Shown: positions 1 through 12,764 of the stretch, piece after piece
Numbering within the stretch: position 1 is the stretch's first letter
Layout of the letters: each line of letters begins with the position of its first letter
From: Babylonia areolata
Taxonomy: Eukaryota; Mollusca; Gastropoda; Neogastropoda; Buccinidae
Assembly: GCF_041734735.1 (NCBI RefSeq)
Contig: NC_134888.1
Span: forward strand, 29,773,331-29,837,330
Reading direction: 5' to 3'
Length of the DNA: 64,000 bases
Notes under the pieces: generated by a model
Told to the model about the DNA's origin: nothing
The model's database searches: none
Seen by the model: only the letters and a program-made list of their open reading frames with translations
Translations under genes and position numbers: made by a program

Positions 1-66
1 TCAAATTGTTTTTCAGGGGTCAGTTGCAAAACTGATTGGTTCGTGGGCTGCCTTGCAAGTAGGTCA
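1..66 (+). repeat. Dispersed repeat fragment (pair with 6148-6218)
   Basis: Shares TCAGTTG.AAAA.TGATTGGTT.GTGGGCTGCCTT.CAAG.AGGTCA with 6148-6218. Both copies lead into pyrimidine-rich simple sequence, as a retroposon 3' end often does. The family is unknown. Confidence 0.6.
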
Positions 67-74
67 GTTAGAAT

Positions 75-350
75 TTTCTTCTTCTTCTTCTTCTTCTTCT
101 TCTTCTTTCTCCTCTCCCTCGCCCTCTCTCTCCACCCCCCCCCTCTCTCTCTCTTGTTGTTGTTGTTGTCCAACTTGAAAAGGAATCTGAAGGAATCTGG
201 GTATGAAGTTACTTTTTGATTTGTTGGTTCGGTGGTTTGGTTTGGTTAGGTAGATGACTGAATAGTTGATTTTCTTGGTGGTTGGCTGGTTGGGTGACTG
301 TGTGGTTAGATGATTGACTGGCTGGCTGGTTGGTTGGTTGTTTGATTGGT
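75..350. repeat. Simple sequence (TTC)n, (CT)n, (TTG)n and TGGTTGGT tract
   Basis: Successive microsatellite tracts: TTC at 75-110, CT at about 112-152, TTG at 154-170, and a TTGGT/TGGC-rich stretch at 225-345. Confidence 0.9.
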
Positions 351-705
351 ACCTTTGTGATATTGAGTGGTGGCCAAGTGAATAGAATTCCAGCCTTGCG
401 GCAAGATATTCTAGGTTTGAGCCACTCAAAGATCTCAAGATCAGCCATTTTTTCTCCTCCATTAGACAATGAGTCTTGGTGAAGGAGATACGAATTTTTC
501 GAAAAGACAGTAAACCGATCTTCCATGTACAGAATGCACATTGTGCAAGTAAACGAATGAGAGGAACAAAATAACTGCCATTAGCAAACGACAGTCCGAA
601 TTTCATTCATGCATTGCCCACAAGAGAATCCATGAGTGAGGGTTGACACAGTGTAGATAGCAAATCGCACATCACTCTGCAGAGCAGTACACACTGCGAG
701 ACATC
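350..705. other. Unique sequence, nothing recognised
   Basis: No splice-supported exon, no repeat family recognised. Confidence 0.5.
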
Positions 706-2108
706 ACTGACATCCAACAGACCTCTCAGACTTCCAACAGACCTCTCAGACCCCAACAGACCTCTCAGACCCCAACAGACCTCTCAGACCCCAACAGACC
801 TCTCAGATCTCCAACAGATCTCTCAGATCTCCACAGACCTCTCAGATCTCCAACAGACCTCTCAGACCCCCAACAGACCTCTCAGACCCCATACAGACAT
901 CCAACACACCTCTCAGACCCCATACAGACACCCAACACACCTATCAGATCTCCACCAGACTTCTCAGACTTCCCATACAGACATCCAACAGACCTCTCAG
1001 ACCCCATACAGACATCCAACAGACTCCTCAGACCCCACACATTCAACAGACCTCTCAGACCCCATTCAGACATCCAACAGACCTCTCAGACCCCATACAG
1101 ACATCCAACAGACTCCTCAGACCCCACACATTCAACAGACCTCTCAGACCCCATTCAGACATCCAACAGACTCCTCAGACCCCACACATTCAACAGACCT
1201 CTCAGACCCCATACAGACATCCAACAGACTCCTCAGACCCCACACATTCAACAGACCTCTCAGACCCCATACAGACATCCAACAGACTCCTCAGACCCCA
1301 CACATTCAACAGATCTCTCAGACCCCACACATTCAACAGACCTCTCAGACCCCACACATTCAACAGATCTCTCAGACCCCATACAGACATCCAACAGACT
1401 CCTCAGACCCCACACATTCAACAGATCTCTCAGACCCCACACATTCAACAGACCTCTCAGACCCCACACATTCAACAGACCTCTCAGACCCCACACATCC
1501 AACAGACCTCTCAGACCCCATACAGACATCCAACAGACTCCTCAGACCCCACACATTCAACAGACCTCTCAGACCCCATTCAGACATCCAACAGACTCCT
1601 CAGACCCCACACATTCAACAGACCTCTCAGACCCCATTCAGACATCCAACAGACCTCTCAGACCCCATTCAGACCCCCAACAGACCTCTCAGACATCCAA
1701 CAGACCCCCAACCGACCTCTCAGACATCCAACAGACCTCAGACATCCAACAGACCTCTCGGACATCCAACATACTTCTCAGACATCCAACAGGCCTCTCA
1801 GATTTCCAACAGACCTCTCAGACATCCAACAAACTTCTCAGACATCCAACAGACCTCTCAGATTTCCAACAGACCTCACAGACATCCAACAGACTTCTCA
1901 GACATCCAACAGACCTCTCAGACATCCAACAGACCTCTCTGACATCCAACAGACCTCTCAGTCCAACAGACCTCTCGGACGTCCAACAGACCTCAGACCC
2001 CCAACAGACCTCTCTGTCCAACAGACCTCTCAGACCCCCAACAGACCTCTCGGACGTCCAACAGACCTCTCGGACGTCCAACAGACCTCTCAGACCCCCA
2101 ACAGACTC
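706..2108. repeat. Minisatellite built on CCAACAGACCTCTCAGA
   Basis: About 65 short units. The left half has a composite period (CATCCAACAGACTCCTCAGA, CCCCACACATTCAACAGACC, TCTCAGACCCCATACAGA); the right half degenerates to 18-20-bp units CATCCAACAGACCTCTCAGA. Confidence 0.93.
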
Positions 2109-3235
2109 ATTAATGTACAGACGAACCAAAGAGTTTTGCCACTACCCTTTGCTCAGATCCAATGAGGTTTTGAAACGGTTTCCTTTACTTTATCCCATTC
2201 TTTGCGAAAAAAAAAATGTATCGGTCTTCTTTGTGTAATCAAACTGGGATAAGTCCTCCCTCTATCTTTCCTCGCCCACCCCTCCGTTGTTATCTTTGAT
2301 TCTCCTTTGGCCACGCCCCTTTTGTTTTTCGTTGTTGTTGCTTTAGCAGCCAACAGACAACCGTGCAAGTTTGTTGTTGTTTTTTTCTGTTTGTTTGTTT
2401 GGTTTTTGTTTTTTGTTGGGGTTTTTTTTTGGGGGGGGGGGGTTGTTTGGTTTTGTTGGGGGTTTTTTTTTGGTTTTTTGTTTGGGTTTGGTTTTTTTTT
2501 GTTTTTTTTTGTTGTTGTTGTTTTTTAAACTGGTTTTCACGTTTCCTCGTTCAGCTTTCTTCACGTCATCAATGCATCGTACTTCCCAAGCCATGTTCTG
2601 GGAAACTGATTTCATCTTCTACCACGTGACAGTGCTGTACGTGTCTGTAATTGCCGAGGATGCTTGCCACACGGCTCCGTCATCAGATGCAAAGAGGTTT
2701 TACTCTGTCAGTCTGAAAGTTCTTTTGTTTACTACTGCGTTGTTCATACCATTTGAATGGCATTGCTCCCGAGCCATTCATCATGAAATCCTTATTCGCA
2801 GCTGAACCCAGGCTCGTCTTTCACAGTCTCTGTCAGTGTTATGTCCCCATGAGGCCACACACCACAAGAGACCCTGCACTGCTGCTGAATCATGCCAGAT
2901 ACAGAGACACACAATCATGGAGATCAATATGTCTGGTAGAGAAAAAAATGTAAATGTAAGACAGTGGACAATATGGGTGATGTAGACAGTGAAACAGAGT
3001 ATTCAAATGATTTCAAAGTAATACAAGTGGTTACAACAAAACATAATCCGCAGTCTCAATGACAGATACCATCTAAAGGCAGTTTTTTTTATAACCAGAG
3101 TCTATGATAGACGTTTAAAGCAACCTATTCCATTGTAGCGTTACAACATGTAGTATTCTTCGACCTTCGACTGTTTCCACAGACACGGTGAGCACTGGTT
3201 CAATCAATACTTAAAACAAAGGTGTCCACAGGAAA
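2109..3235. other. Non-coding stretch with a T/G-homopolymer block
   Basis: 2,370-2,530 is a T/G run with G10-12 and T8-9 blocks; its open frames are artefacts. The remainder is unique sequence without a recognised gene. Confidence 0.6.
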
Positions 3236-4215
3236 AGGTATGTGATGACGTAACACAAACAATGCTGTCTGCAGGATACCCAGCTGTGAATGTCTGTGAT
3301 GACGTAACACAAACAATGCAGTCTACGGGATACCCAGCTGTGAATGTCTGTGATGACGTAACACAAACAATGCTGTCTATGGGATACCCAGCTGTGAATG
3401 TCTGTGATGACGTAACACAAACAATGAGTCCACGGGATACCCAGCTGTGAATGTCTGTGATGACGTAACACAAACAATGCTGTCCACGGGATACCCAACT
3501 GTGAATGTCTGTGATGACGTAACACAAACAATGAGTCCACGGGATACCCAGCTGTGAATGTCTGTGATGACGTAACACAAACAATGAGTCCACGGGATAC
3601 CCAGCCGTGAATGTCTGTGATGACGTAACACAAACAATGCTGTCTACGGGATACCCAGCTGTAAGTGTCTGTGATGACGTAACACAAACAGTGCTGTCTA
3701 CGGGATACCCAGCTGTAAGTGTCTGTGATGACGTAACACAAACAATGCAGTCTACGGGATACCCAGCTGTGAATGTCTGCGATGACGTAACACAAACAAT
3801 GAGTCCACGGGATACCCAGCTGTGAATGTCTGTGATGACGTAACACAAACAATGCAGTCCACGGGATACCCAGCTGTGAATGTCTGTGATGACGTAACAC
3901 AAACAATGCTGTCCACGGGATACCCAGCTGTGAATGTCTGTGATGACGTAACACAAACAATGCTGTCTACGGGATACCCAGCTGTGAATGTCTGTGATGA
4001 CGTAACACAAACAGGCTGTCTGTAGGTGATGCAGTTGATACCCCAGCTGTGAATGTCTGTGATGACGTAACACAATGAGTCCGCAGGATACCCAGCAGTA
4101 AATGTCTGTGATGACTTAACACAAACAATGCTGTCTATGGGATACCCAGCTGTGAATGTCTGTGATGACGTAACACAAACAATGCTGTCTACGGGAAACC
4201 CAGCAGTGAAGCTTT
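3236..4215. repeat. About 57-bp minisatellite with a CRE-like core
   Basis: About 17 units: TGTCTGTGATGACGTAACAC, AAACAATGCTGTCTACGGGA, TACCCAGCTGTGAA. Nearly every unit keeps TGATGACGTAACAC. Some units have the shorter AATGAGTCCACGG middle. The edge units at 4,020-4,215 are more diverged. Confidence 0.93.
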
Positions 4216-4550
4216 TTGATGACATAACCCAGATACATTTTGACTTTGATCATTACCAAAGCCTAGAGATGACTCTAGATGACTCTTTTTTTTTTCTTTC
4301 TTTTTTTTTTGTACACCGAGTGGTTGGTAACCAAAGGTTTTGGCGTTACAGAGTAATCATCAACATCATATGACTGCATGGGGTGCACAGTTGCCAGTTC
4401 ACCACAACACACGTACACATTCACAGTACACCACTACACACTGCACCCGGTCAACAGTGTGTGACAAGCAGCATATCCCTCACGTGAAGCAAGATGACCC
4501 AGTGTCCACAGTTCTGTGTTGTCCCTGCAGACAGCCACTTCACACTTCCT

Positions 4551-4594
<44 letters not shown>

Positions 4595-6147
4595 CCACTG
4601 AGCTGTTCCAAAGTTTCACCCCATCTCTTCCATCGTGTGCAGCACACCTGACCTCCGAGTCATTTCCAAAGTGAAGAAGATCGCCTCCACTCTCCACCCC
4701 CCTCACCTTCCTCCCTCCTACTTCCCCCCACCACCCTCCCTCCTTTTAGCAGCCACTGTGTCTCTTTCTACAGACCTGCTGGCATTGCACTCTTCCTCCT
4801 TCTGTCTGCTAAGTACTTTTCTCACTGCGACACGGAAAATCAATCCTGCCCCAGGCAGTCCTCAAAGTCGGAAAACTGGCTTCAGTGATTTCTCTTTAGG
4901 GCTCTTAGGCCACCATTACATCACAGCCCAACATCTGACAGTGTGCGGGAAATGGCGTCTCTTTGGTCAGTGGTAAGGAAGGGTGTGTGGCGCTGTTTGC
5001 TGAAGATGCCCTGTCCAAGATCTCAATCTCCAACTGCATGGGAGTCTGAGAGTGGGAATGGTTTCCACATCCATAGAACGAAACGATTGGTGTCGCTCTT
5101 TGGTCGTTTCATGGCATCCTGAGACTATGTCAGAAGTTATACCTTGAAGTGGCAACATGGTGCAGAACTATTCTTTTGACACTGAAAAGTTATGGAAATA
5201 AATTTGATATTTCAGAACTCATCAGCGCAACTGATTACTGAGTTGTTTTAAATGAATTTCAGTGGTACATGCCAAACTTCACTGATATCCTGTTTACTTG
5301 TGTAACGGCACATCGTTATGTGCAGTGTTTCGCAACGCTTTCAATGCTTCTGCACTTGTTTTATATAGAAATTGTAAAGATGGTCAGTTTGCGGTTAGTC
5401 TAATCGCACAACTTAAAAACTGAGGGGGGAAAAAAGAAGAAAAAAAAAGAAAGAAAGAAAAACGAAAACGAAAGACCTAGCAACAACTGAAAAGCAATAT
5501 ATTGTATGCCATTATTTTCATTGAAACGTTGATAATGATTTAAGGCAAACAGACAATGCAATAACCAGATTAGAAGTGGGTATGAACTCACGCAAACTGG
5601 AAAACCACACACCTTGTATCTCCTTTCCACATGGATATTTCGTATCAGATAAACGTGTGGTAATTACACATCCAACTGACAATTCTTGTGTCACTGTGGA
5701 AACTGGAAAAGGGCAGGGAAGATGGAACAAATAAAAAACGAAAGTGAAGAAGAAGAAGAAGAGAAATGGAGAAAGAAAAAAAAAAAAGAAGAATGGAAAG
5801 AAAGAAAGAAAGAAAGAAAAGGAAGAAAGGGAAGAATATCCAGAACATCGAAAGGGGAGACAAGATAAATCCTGTGAGTCTATTCCGTGGTGCTAGACCT
5901 GACGTTGAACAGGATGAAACCAGCAACATGACTGATGTGACGTCACCCCCTCCTCTCCCCCCCCCCCCCCCCCCCCCCCCCCCCGCACCCCCCATCCCCC
6001 TCCCCACTCCTCGCAGTCGCCCTCGTCAATGTCCCTCGGGCCTATTTTTGGACTGAGGACAGCGGCCAGGGACCAGTGTTTGCTTTCACTTCTCGCTTTT
6101 CTCGCTTTCTTCTCTTTAACTTTTTTTTTTCTTTCCATTTTCTTTGA
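4216..6147. other. Unique sequence with CA, poly-C and purine tracts
   Basis: CA microsatellite at 4555-4592, A/G-rich tracts at 5,425-5,475 and 5,740-5,840, and a C-run of about 25 at 5,958-5,985. No gene is supported. Confidence 0.6.
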
Positions 6148-6218
6148 TCAAATCGTCTTTTTTGGGGGGGTCAGTTGGAAAATTGATTGGTTTGTGGGCT
6201 GCCTTTCAAGGAGGTCAT
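6148..6218 (+). repeat. Dispersed repeat fragment (pair with 1-66)
   Basis: See the copy at 1-66; the two differ at about ten positions. Confidence 0.6.
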
Positions 6219-6254
6219 ACACAACTTTCTTTCTTTATCCCCCACCCCCATCCC

Positions 6255-6805
6255 CCGTGTAATACTGCAGTAGGCTCATCGGTGGGGTTATGTAACACTG
6301 TACTAGGCTCATTGCTGGGTGTATATAACACTGCAGTAGACTCATTGTTGGGGGTATGTAACACTGCAGTAGGCTCATCACTGGGGTTATATAACACTGT
6401 AGTAGGCTCATCACTGTGGTTATGTAACACTGCAGTAGGCTCATCGCTGGGGTTATATAACACTGCAGTAGGCTCATCACTGGGGGTTATATAACAATGC
6501 AGTAGACTCATCACTGGAGGTTATATAACACTGCAGTAGGCTCATCACTGGGGTTATATAACACTGCAGTAGGCTCATCACTAAGGGGTATGTAACACTG
6601 CAGTAGGCTCATCACTGGGGGGGGGGGCGGGGGGGGGGGTTATATAACACTGCAGTAGGCTCATCACTGGGGTTGTGTAGCAATACAGTAGGCTCATCAC
6701 TTGGGGGTATATAACACTGCGGTAGGCTCATTGCAGGGGCAATGTAACACTGTAGTAGGCTCATCACTGGGGTTATGTAACACTGCATTAGACTCATCTC
6801 TGATA
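6255..6805. repeat. About 36-bp minisatellite
   Basis: About 15 units of TTATATAACACTGCAGTAGG, CTCATCACTGGGG. A G-run (6616-6640) expands one unit. Confidence 0.93.
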
Positions 6806-7127
6806 CTATACATAGAATCAAAAGAGTTGTGTAACTAAATAAATAGATATAATCAGGTTGGCTACAATCTTCAGGTAAATCAGTCACAAGTAATTTACCT
6901 CCCCTTAATCTTCAGTTGAATTGGTCACAAGTGGTTTACCTCCCTTTACAGGGAGAATTCTTTCTCATTAATTGTTTTAATTATGAATAGTTCCTAATAT
7001 ATAGGATTATAGTTTTTATGTTACTAAAATTCAGTAAGATTATATTTTTTAGTTATACGATATCAGTAAGTCTTTTAGATTAATAGTTATGTGAAGTAAT
7101 TTTGGCACGACCTTCAAAATCTACTCA
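6806..7127. other. Unique AT-rich sequence
   Basis: One short duplication (AATC.TCAG.T.AAT..GTCACAAGT..TTTACCTCCC at 6,865 and 6,908); nothing else recognised. Confidence 0.5.
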
Positions 7128-7400
7128 ATCATAATAATAATAATGGATACTTATATAGCACACTATCCAGAAATCTGCTGTAGGTGCTTTACAAAAACGC
7201 TTTCGTTAACATAAAACATTATATCTATGTTACATACACACACCAAATGTGACTACACGCACGCGCACACACACACACACCCTGCATACATACATTTTAA
7301 CATACATGTGTATCTAACAGCTACCCTAACACATACGCACACATAGGCAGGCACAAACTTACATAAACACAGTGCCTTCAAAATGTCTCATCTCGAAACC
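7128..7400. repeat. Probable dispersed SINE-like repeat
   Basis: AATAATAATGGATACTTATA then TAGCACACTATCCAGAAATC and GTAGGTGCTTTAC, followed by CA-rich sequence. I recall this sequence type as highly repeated in caenogastropods; the window itself holds only one copy, so the call rests on recall. Confidence 0.4.
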
Positions 7401-8544
7401 ACTTTATCAAACACAGGGCCTTACCACACCATCACATGAATAAGGTAATAAATAAAGTACTTACAGTGTTCAGTAAAGATGGAAATGGATTTAGCAAAAG
7501 GAATTTTTTTTTCTCAGAATTTCCCCAGTCCCCTTCACGAAACTATTGTGATTCAGACTTCTAGATTCAATATGTTAGCTAGACGTCCGAAACGTGAGAG
7601 GTCCAAGTATGGTGGATTATTACCTTCAAAAGGTGTGAATTAACATTTTCATGGTGACGAACATGTTCTATGAAAACAACCCTACTTGTGCTGCGAGAAT
7701 TGCGATTGTCATATTTCTAATGTTGATCTGATCCGAATCAAAATATTGCGAGAAAACATCAAATTTTCCATGACAACATGTGAAGCAGTGTTGAGTTCAG
7801 AAGAAAATGTGCGCGCACGCATGTTTGTCTGTCTGTGTGTGTGTCCGTAATTACACCTACGTGCTTGTGGTGTGTACGTGCATGCATGTGTTTGTGTGTT
7901 CGCGGGCGTGCGAAAATGACCAGTTGTGTGTGTGTTTAGATGTAACGTTCATATGTTATATTCAGCGCACTTCTATTGGCAGTAAAACTGCTGACGACAG
8001 ACATGTTGGTCTACGTTTTCATTGCACGTTGTGACATTGACACCTACAGCGTTTACATCTGGCATGTCTGTTTTTACTCCCGTGTTAATGCGTTTACGAT
8101 GACAACGTGTGCTGCTGACACTTGTGTTTCCATTCCAATAACAACGCTTAGATTGATATTTGCACCTGTCACTACCTCGTGCAGTCTGTTTCTCACAAGC
8201 ACGATCGGTGTGTCGGTTGTGAAACAACCTGCCTTTCACTCCATCATAACCACCACCACCCCCTTTCTGTTTCCAACCACCGATATCGTTTTCGTCACAA
8301 CAGTAAAACAGTCTATTTCCTGTCTGAAATGAGAGTCGTCATCATTTTGCTGGTCATCAGATGTGTCATCAGCGTCATCAGGTGTATCAGGAAACTCTGA
8401 GTCATGATTGATGTATAGAAGGAAAACAAAACATGGAGGCGGCGGGGTACTTGGCTCTAGGGGGCTCCTGAGTTTTATGTAGTTTGTATTCTGAGTATGA
8501 CTGATCAGTGGCACGGGAGACAGCAGGGATTGTCAGATCATACA
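7401..8544. other. Unique sequence, no gene recognised
   Basis: GT-rich tracts at 7,830-7,935. Several open frames on both strands show no recognisable domain, no splice support and no repeat structure. Confidence 0.5.
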
Positions 8545-9012
8545 GTAACCAGGATACAGCCAGTGTATAGTGTACAGCCAGTGTACAGGGTACAACCAGT
8601 GTACAGCCAGTGTACAGGGTACAACCAGTGTGCAGCCAGTGTACAGTGTACAATCGGTGTACAGGTTACAACCAGTGTACAGCCAGTGTACAGGGTACAA
8701 CCAGTGTAGAGTGTACAGCCAGTGTACAGGGTACAACCAGTGTACAGTGTACAGTCAGTGTACAGGTTACAACCAGTGTACAGCCAGTGTACAGGGTACA
8801 ACCAGTGTAGAGTGTACAGCCAGTGTACAGGGTACAACCAGGGTACAGCCAGTGTACAGGGTACAACCAGTGTAGAGTGTACAGCCAGTGTACAGGGTAC
8901 AACCAGGGTACAGCCAGTGTAGAGTGTACAGCCTGTGTACAGGGTACAACCAGGGTACAGCCAGTGTAGAGTGTACAGCCTGTGTACAGGGTACAACCAG
9001 TGTACAGCCAGT
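8545..9012. repeat. 17/18-bp minisatellite GTACAGGGTACAACCAGT (left block)
   Basis: About 27 units mixing GTACAGCCAGT, GTACAGGGTACAACCAGT and GTAGAGTGTACAGCCAGT. It continues at 9425 beyond an inserted SINE. Confidence 0.92.
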
Positions 9013-9015
9013 GTA

Positions 9016-9413
9016 TTTTGTTTTGTATTTCTTTTTATCACAACAGATTTCTCTGTGTGAAATTCGGGCTGCTCTCCCCAGGGAGAGCGCGTCGCTATAT
9101 TACAGCGCCACCCATTAAAAAAAAAAAAATTCCTGCGTGCAGTTTTATTTCTTTTTCTTATCGAAGTGAATTTTCCTTCGGAATTTTGCCAGGAACAACC
9201 CTTTTGTTGCCGTGGGTTCTTTTTCGTGCGCGAAGTGCATGCTGCACTCGGGACCTCGGTTTATCGTCTCATCCGAATGACTAGCGCCCAGACCACCACT
9301 CAAGGTTTAGTGGAGGGGGAGAAGATATCGGCGGCTGAGCCGTGATTCGAACCAGCGCGCTCAGATTCTCTCGCTTCCTAGGCGGACGCGTTACCTCTAG
9401 GCCATCACTCCAC
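9016..9413 (-). repeat. tRNA-derived SINE (minus strand)
   Basis: Reading the minus strand from 9413, a tRNA-like head has a TGGCCTAGAGGTAACGC A-box and a GGTTCGAATC B-box, followed by a gastropod core segment (GAACCCACGGCAACAA, TTGCCAGG) and an A/T-rich tail near 9,020. It interrupts the GTACA minisatellite. Confidence 0.8.
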
Positions 9414-9424
9414 ATGTACATGTA

Positions 9425-9650
9425 CGTGTCCAGTGTACAACCAGTGTACAGGGTACAACCAGTGTACAGCCAGTGTACAGGGTACAGCCAGTGTACAGTG
9501 TACGGCTAGTGTACAGCCAGTGTACAGCGAACAGCCAGTGTACAGCGAACAGCCAGTGTACAGGGTACAACCGGTGTACAGCGAACAGCCAGTGTACAGC
9601 GAACAGCCAGTGTACAGGGTACAACCGGTGTACAGCGTACAGTCAGTGTC
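9425..9650. repeat. GTACA minisatellite (right block)
   Basis: Same family as 8545-9012 with a GTACAGCGAACAGCCAGT variant unit not seen in the left block. Confidence 0.9.
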
Positions 9651-11190
9651 GCCAACATTGGGTTTGATAACTTCAACTTCTGCACTGGTTGTATAGATAC
9701 ACAGGATTGGGTTTGATAACTTCTGCACTGGTTCTGTAGATACACAGGACTGGGTTTGATAACTTCTGCACTGGTTCTGTAGATACACAGGATTGGGTTT
9801 GATAACTTCTGCACTGGTTCTGTAGATACACAGAATTGGGTTTGATAACTTCTGCACTGGTTCTATACATACACAGGATTGGGTTTGATAACTTCTGCAC
9901 TGGTTCTATCGATACACAGGAATGGGTTTGATAACTTATGCACTGGTTCTTTGCATACACAGAATTGGGTTTGATGACTTCTGCACTGGTTCTGTAGATA
10001 CACAGAATTGGGTTTGATAACTTCTGCACTGGTTCTATACATACACAGGATTGGGTTTGATAACTTCTGCACTGGTTCTGTAGATACACAGGATTGGGTT
10101 TGATAACTTCTGCACTGGTTCTATAGATACACAGGAATGGGTTTGATAACTTCTGCACTGGTTCTATCGATACACAGGAATGGGTTTGATAACTTATGCA
10201 CTGGTTCTTTGCATACACAGAATTGGGTTTGATGACTTCTGTACAGCGTACAGCCAGTGTACAGCGAACAGCCAGTGTACAGGGTACAACCGGTGTACAG
10301 CGAACAGCCAGTGTACAGCGAACAGCCAGTGTACAGGGTACAGCCAGTGTACAGCCAGTGTACAGCGTACAGCCAGTGTACAGCGAACAGCCAGTGTACA
10401 GCGAACAGCCAGTGTACAGGGTACAACCGGTGTACAGCGTACAGTCAGTGTCGCCAACATTGGGTTTGATAACTTCAACTTCTGCACTGGTTGTATAGAT
10501 ACACAGGATTGGGTTTGATAACTTCTGCACTGGTTCTGTAGATACACAGGACTGGGTTTGATAACTTCTGCACTGGTTCTGTAGATACACAGGATTGGGT
10601 TTGATAACTTCTGCACTGGTTCTTTGGATACACAGGATTGGGTTTGATAACTTCTGCACTGGTTCTATAGATACACAGGAATGGGTTTGATAACTTCTGC
10701 ACTGGTTCTATAGATACACAGGACTGGGTTTGATAACTTCTGCACTGGTTCTATAGATACACAGGATTGGGTTTGATAACTTATGCACTGGTTCTGTAGA
10801 TACACAGGATTGGGTTTGATAACTTCTGCACTGGTTCTATAGATACACAGGATTGGGTTTGATAACTTCTGCACTGGTTCTATAGATACACAGGATTGGG
10901 TTTGATAACTTATGCACTGGTTCTGTAGATACACAGGAATGGGTTTGATAACTTCTGCACTGGTTCTATAGATACACAGGAATGGGTTTGATAACTTCTG
11001 CACTGGTTCTATCGATACACAGGACTGGGTTTGATAACTTCTGCACTGGTTCTGTAGATACACAGGATTGGGTTTGATAACTTATGCACTGGTTCTGTAG
11101 ATACACAGGACTGGGTTTGATAACTTCTGAACTGGTTCTATAGATACACAGGATTGGGTTTGTTAACTTCTGCACTGGTTCTACAGGTGA
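9651..11190. repeat. 43-bp minisatellite, interrupted by a GTACA block
   Basis: About 30 units of TTGGGTTTGATAACTTCTGC, ACTGGTTCTGTAGATACACA, GGA. Positions 10,238-10,452 are a GTACAGC block, so the order of blocks 43-mer/GTACA/43-mer repeats. Confidence 0.93.
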
Positions 11191-11325
11191 ACAGTATCAT
11201 TATCTGTTTAGCCGTGGCCAAAAAAAAAAAAATTCTAGTGTGCTTTTTTTTTCTCATATGGCAATCCATTCATCACTTGCAAACTTTTAATGTTTCAGAA
11301 ATAAACTTGGCAAGTTGCAGCTGAA

Positions 11326-11374
<49 letters not shown>

Positions 11375-11408
11375 TACACGTTATTAGACGTCTATGTATT
11401 ATATATAC

Positions 11409-11465
<57 letters not shown>

Positions 11466-11584
11466 GAAGATGAGAACTTAGCACGTGGATCACGTTCAGT
11501 ATGTGCACGGAGCATTGCAACAAGACAGTGACAGAGAGAGCCCTCTGAACAGGAACTCAGCACTCACGCATGCGCACTCCCCCC

Positions 11585-11618
<34 letters not shown>

Positions 11619-12570
11619 ATTGCCCTCTCTTTCCCTTCAGTCAACCCCCCAACCCCCCCCTCCCCCGCCCCCTGCTCCAGGCAAACAACCCATTCTGCAC
11701 GATAGTACACTGTAATTAGACATTGGGATGGGGAAAAATATCATAGTTTTTATACTTTGCACACAAACAGAACAGGTCCAAATTTGATCCTGTGAAAGTT
11801 CCGAAAAAGAAAAACTGATGCCCAGCAACATGGAAATTTATTGCGTTCATTTTTAGCATTTCCGCTGTAAGAACACACGTCCGAAATTGGGGTGTAAGTT
11901 TCATAATATCACTGATGAGTCGATACTAACCTGTATATCAAAAGTGTTCAGCCCGGCAGACACAATAATCGCTGGCTCTCGAACTGAAATCGTAATGAAG
12001 TATTAGGAAACACCAAGCTGGTGTTGGCCTGAAAAAGAATGCTACATTGCAATCGCTGTGGTGGTTGTGCATTGCGCTATGATGCTGTTATATTTATATT
12101 TTTTGTATTCTCTAAACTTGGCACTTTGATCTGATATTCTGATCCAACAACAAGAGCAGTCATTATTATCATTTTTTATTCAAACAGGAACTTCTTTTGC
12201 TAAGCATGGAAGTTTTATTTATTTTGCAAACGTTTTGGTGCAGATAGTAAAAAAGGGAAATTACTCTGTAATTAATGCTAGGGGACTTAATTCGAATCTG
12301 GTTAGGACTTCTTCTTTTTTTTTTAACGCGAAGCTTTATAATAACAAATACAGAACACATTTTAACGATGAGATTTTTTTAAAGTGTATCACAAGTGAGT
12401 CTTGAAGGCCTTGCCTCTCTTGTTTATTTTTTTGTGCCCATCCCAGAGGTGCAATATTGTTTTAAACAAGATGACTGGAAAGAACTGAATGTTTCCTATT
12501 TTTATGCCTAATTTGGTGTCAACTGACAAAGTATTTGCATAGAAAATGTCAATGTTAAAGTTTACCACGG

Positions 12571-12601
<31 letters not shown>

Positions 12602-12764
12602 ACCGAACACCGGGTTAAAACATAGACTCACTTTGTTTACACAAGTGAGTCAAAAACCCAGCAAATTACATGTGTGCATGACCAGTTCATGCACATTATG
12701 ACACATAAATTATATTCCGCAGAATCCACTGCCATTCTTAAGAAATAAAAACTTGTTTAAATGG
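11191..12764. other. Unique sequence with GA, TA and CA microsatellites
   Basis: GA at 11,328-11,371 and 11,429-11,461, TA at about 11,400-11,428, CA at 11,588-11,618 and 12,571-12,597, C-run at 11,647-11,670. No gene recognised. Confidence 0.6.

Noticed and set aside
2307-2805. Hydrophobic Phe/Val/Gly frames that look like membrane proteins
   Set aside because: They are translations of a T/G homopolymer tract.
3204-4073. Minus-strand open frame of 289 residues
   Set aside because: Translation of the 57-bp array; several other frames are equally open.
9340-9413. Possible tRNA gene (A- and B-box present)
   Set aside because: The head is followed by a SINE core and tail and does not fold as a complete cloverleaf by eye; the same holds at 18,000-18,063, 26,681-26,750 and 27,530-27,606.
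9673-10659. Minus-strand open frame of 328 residues
   Set aside because: Runs through two unrelated arrays; purely repeat translation.
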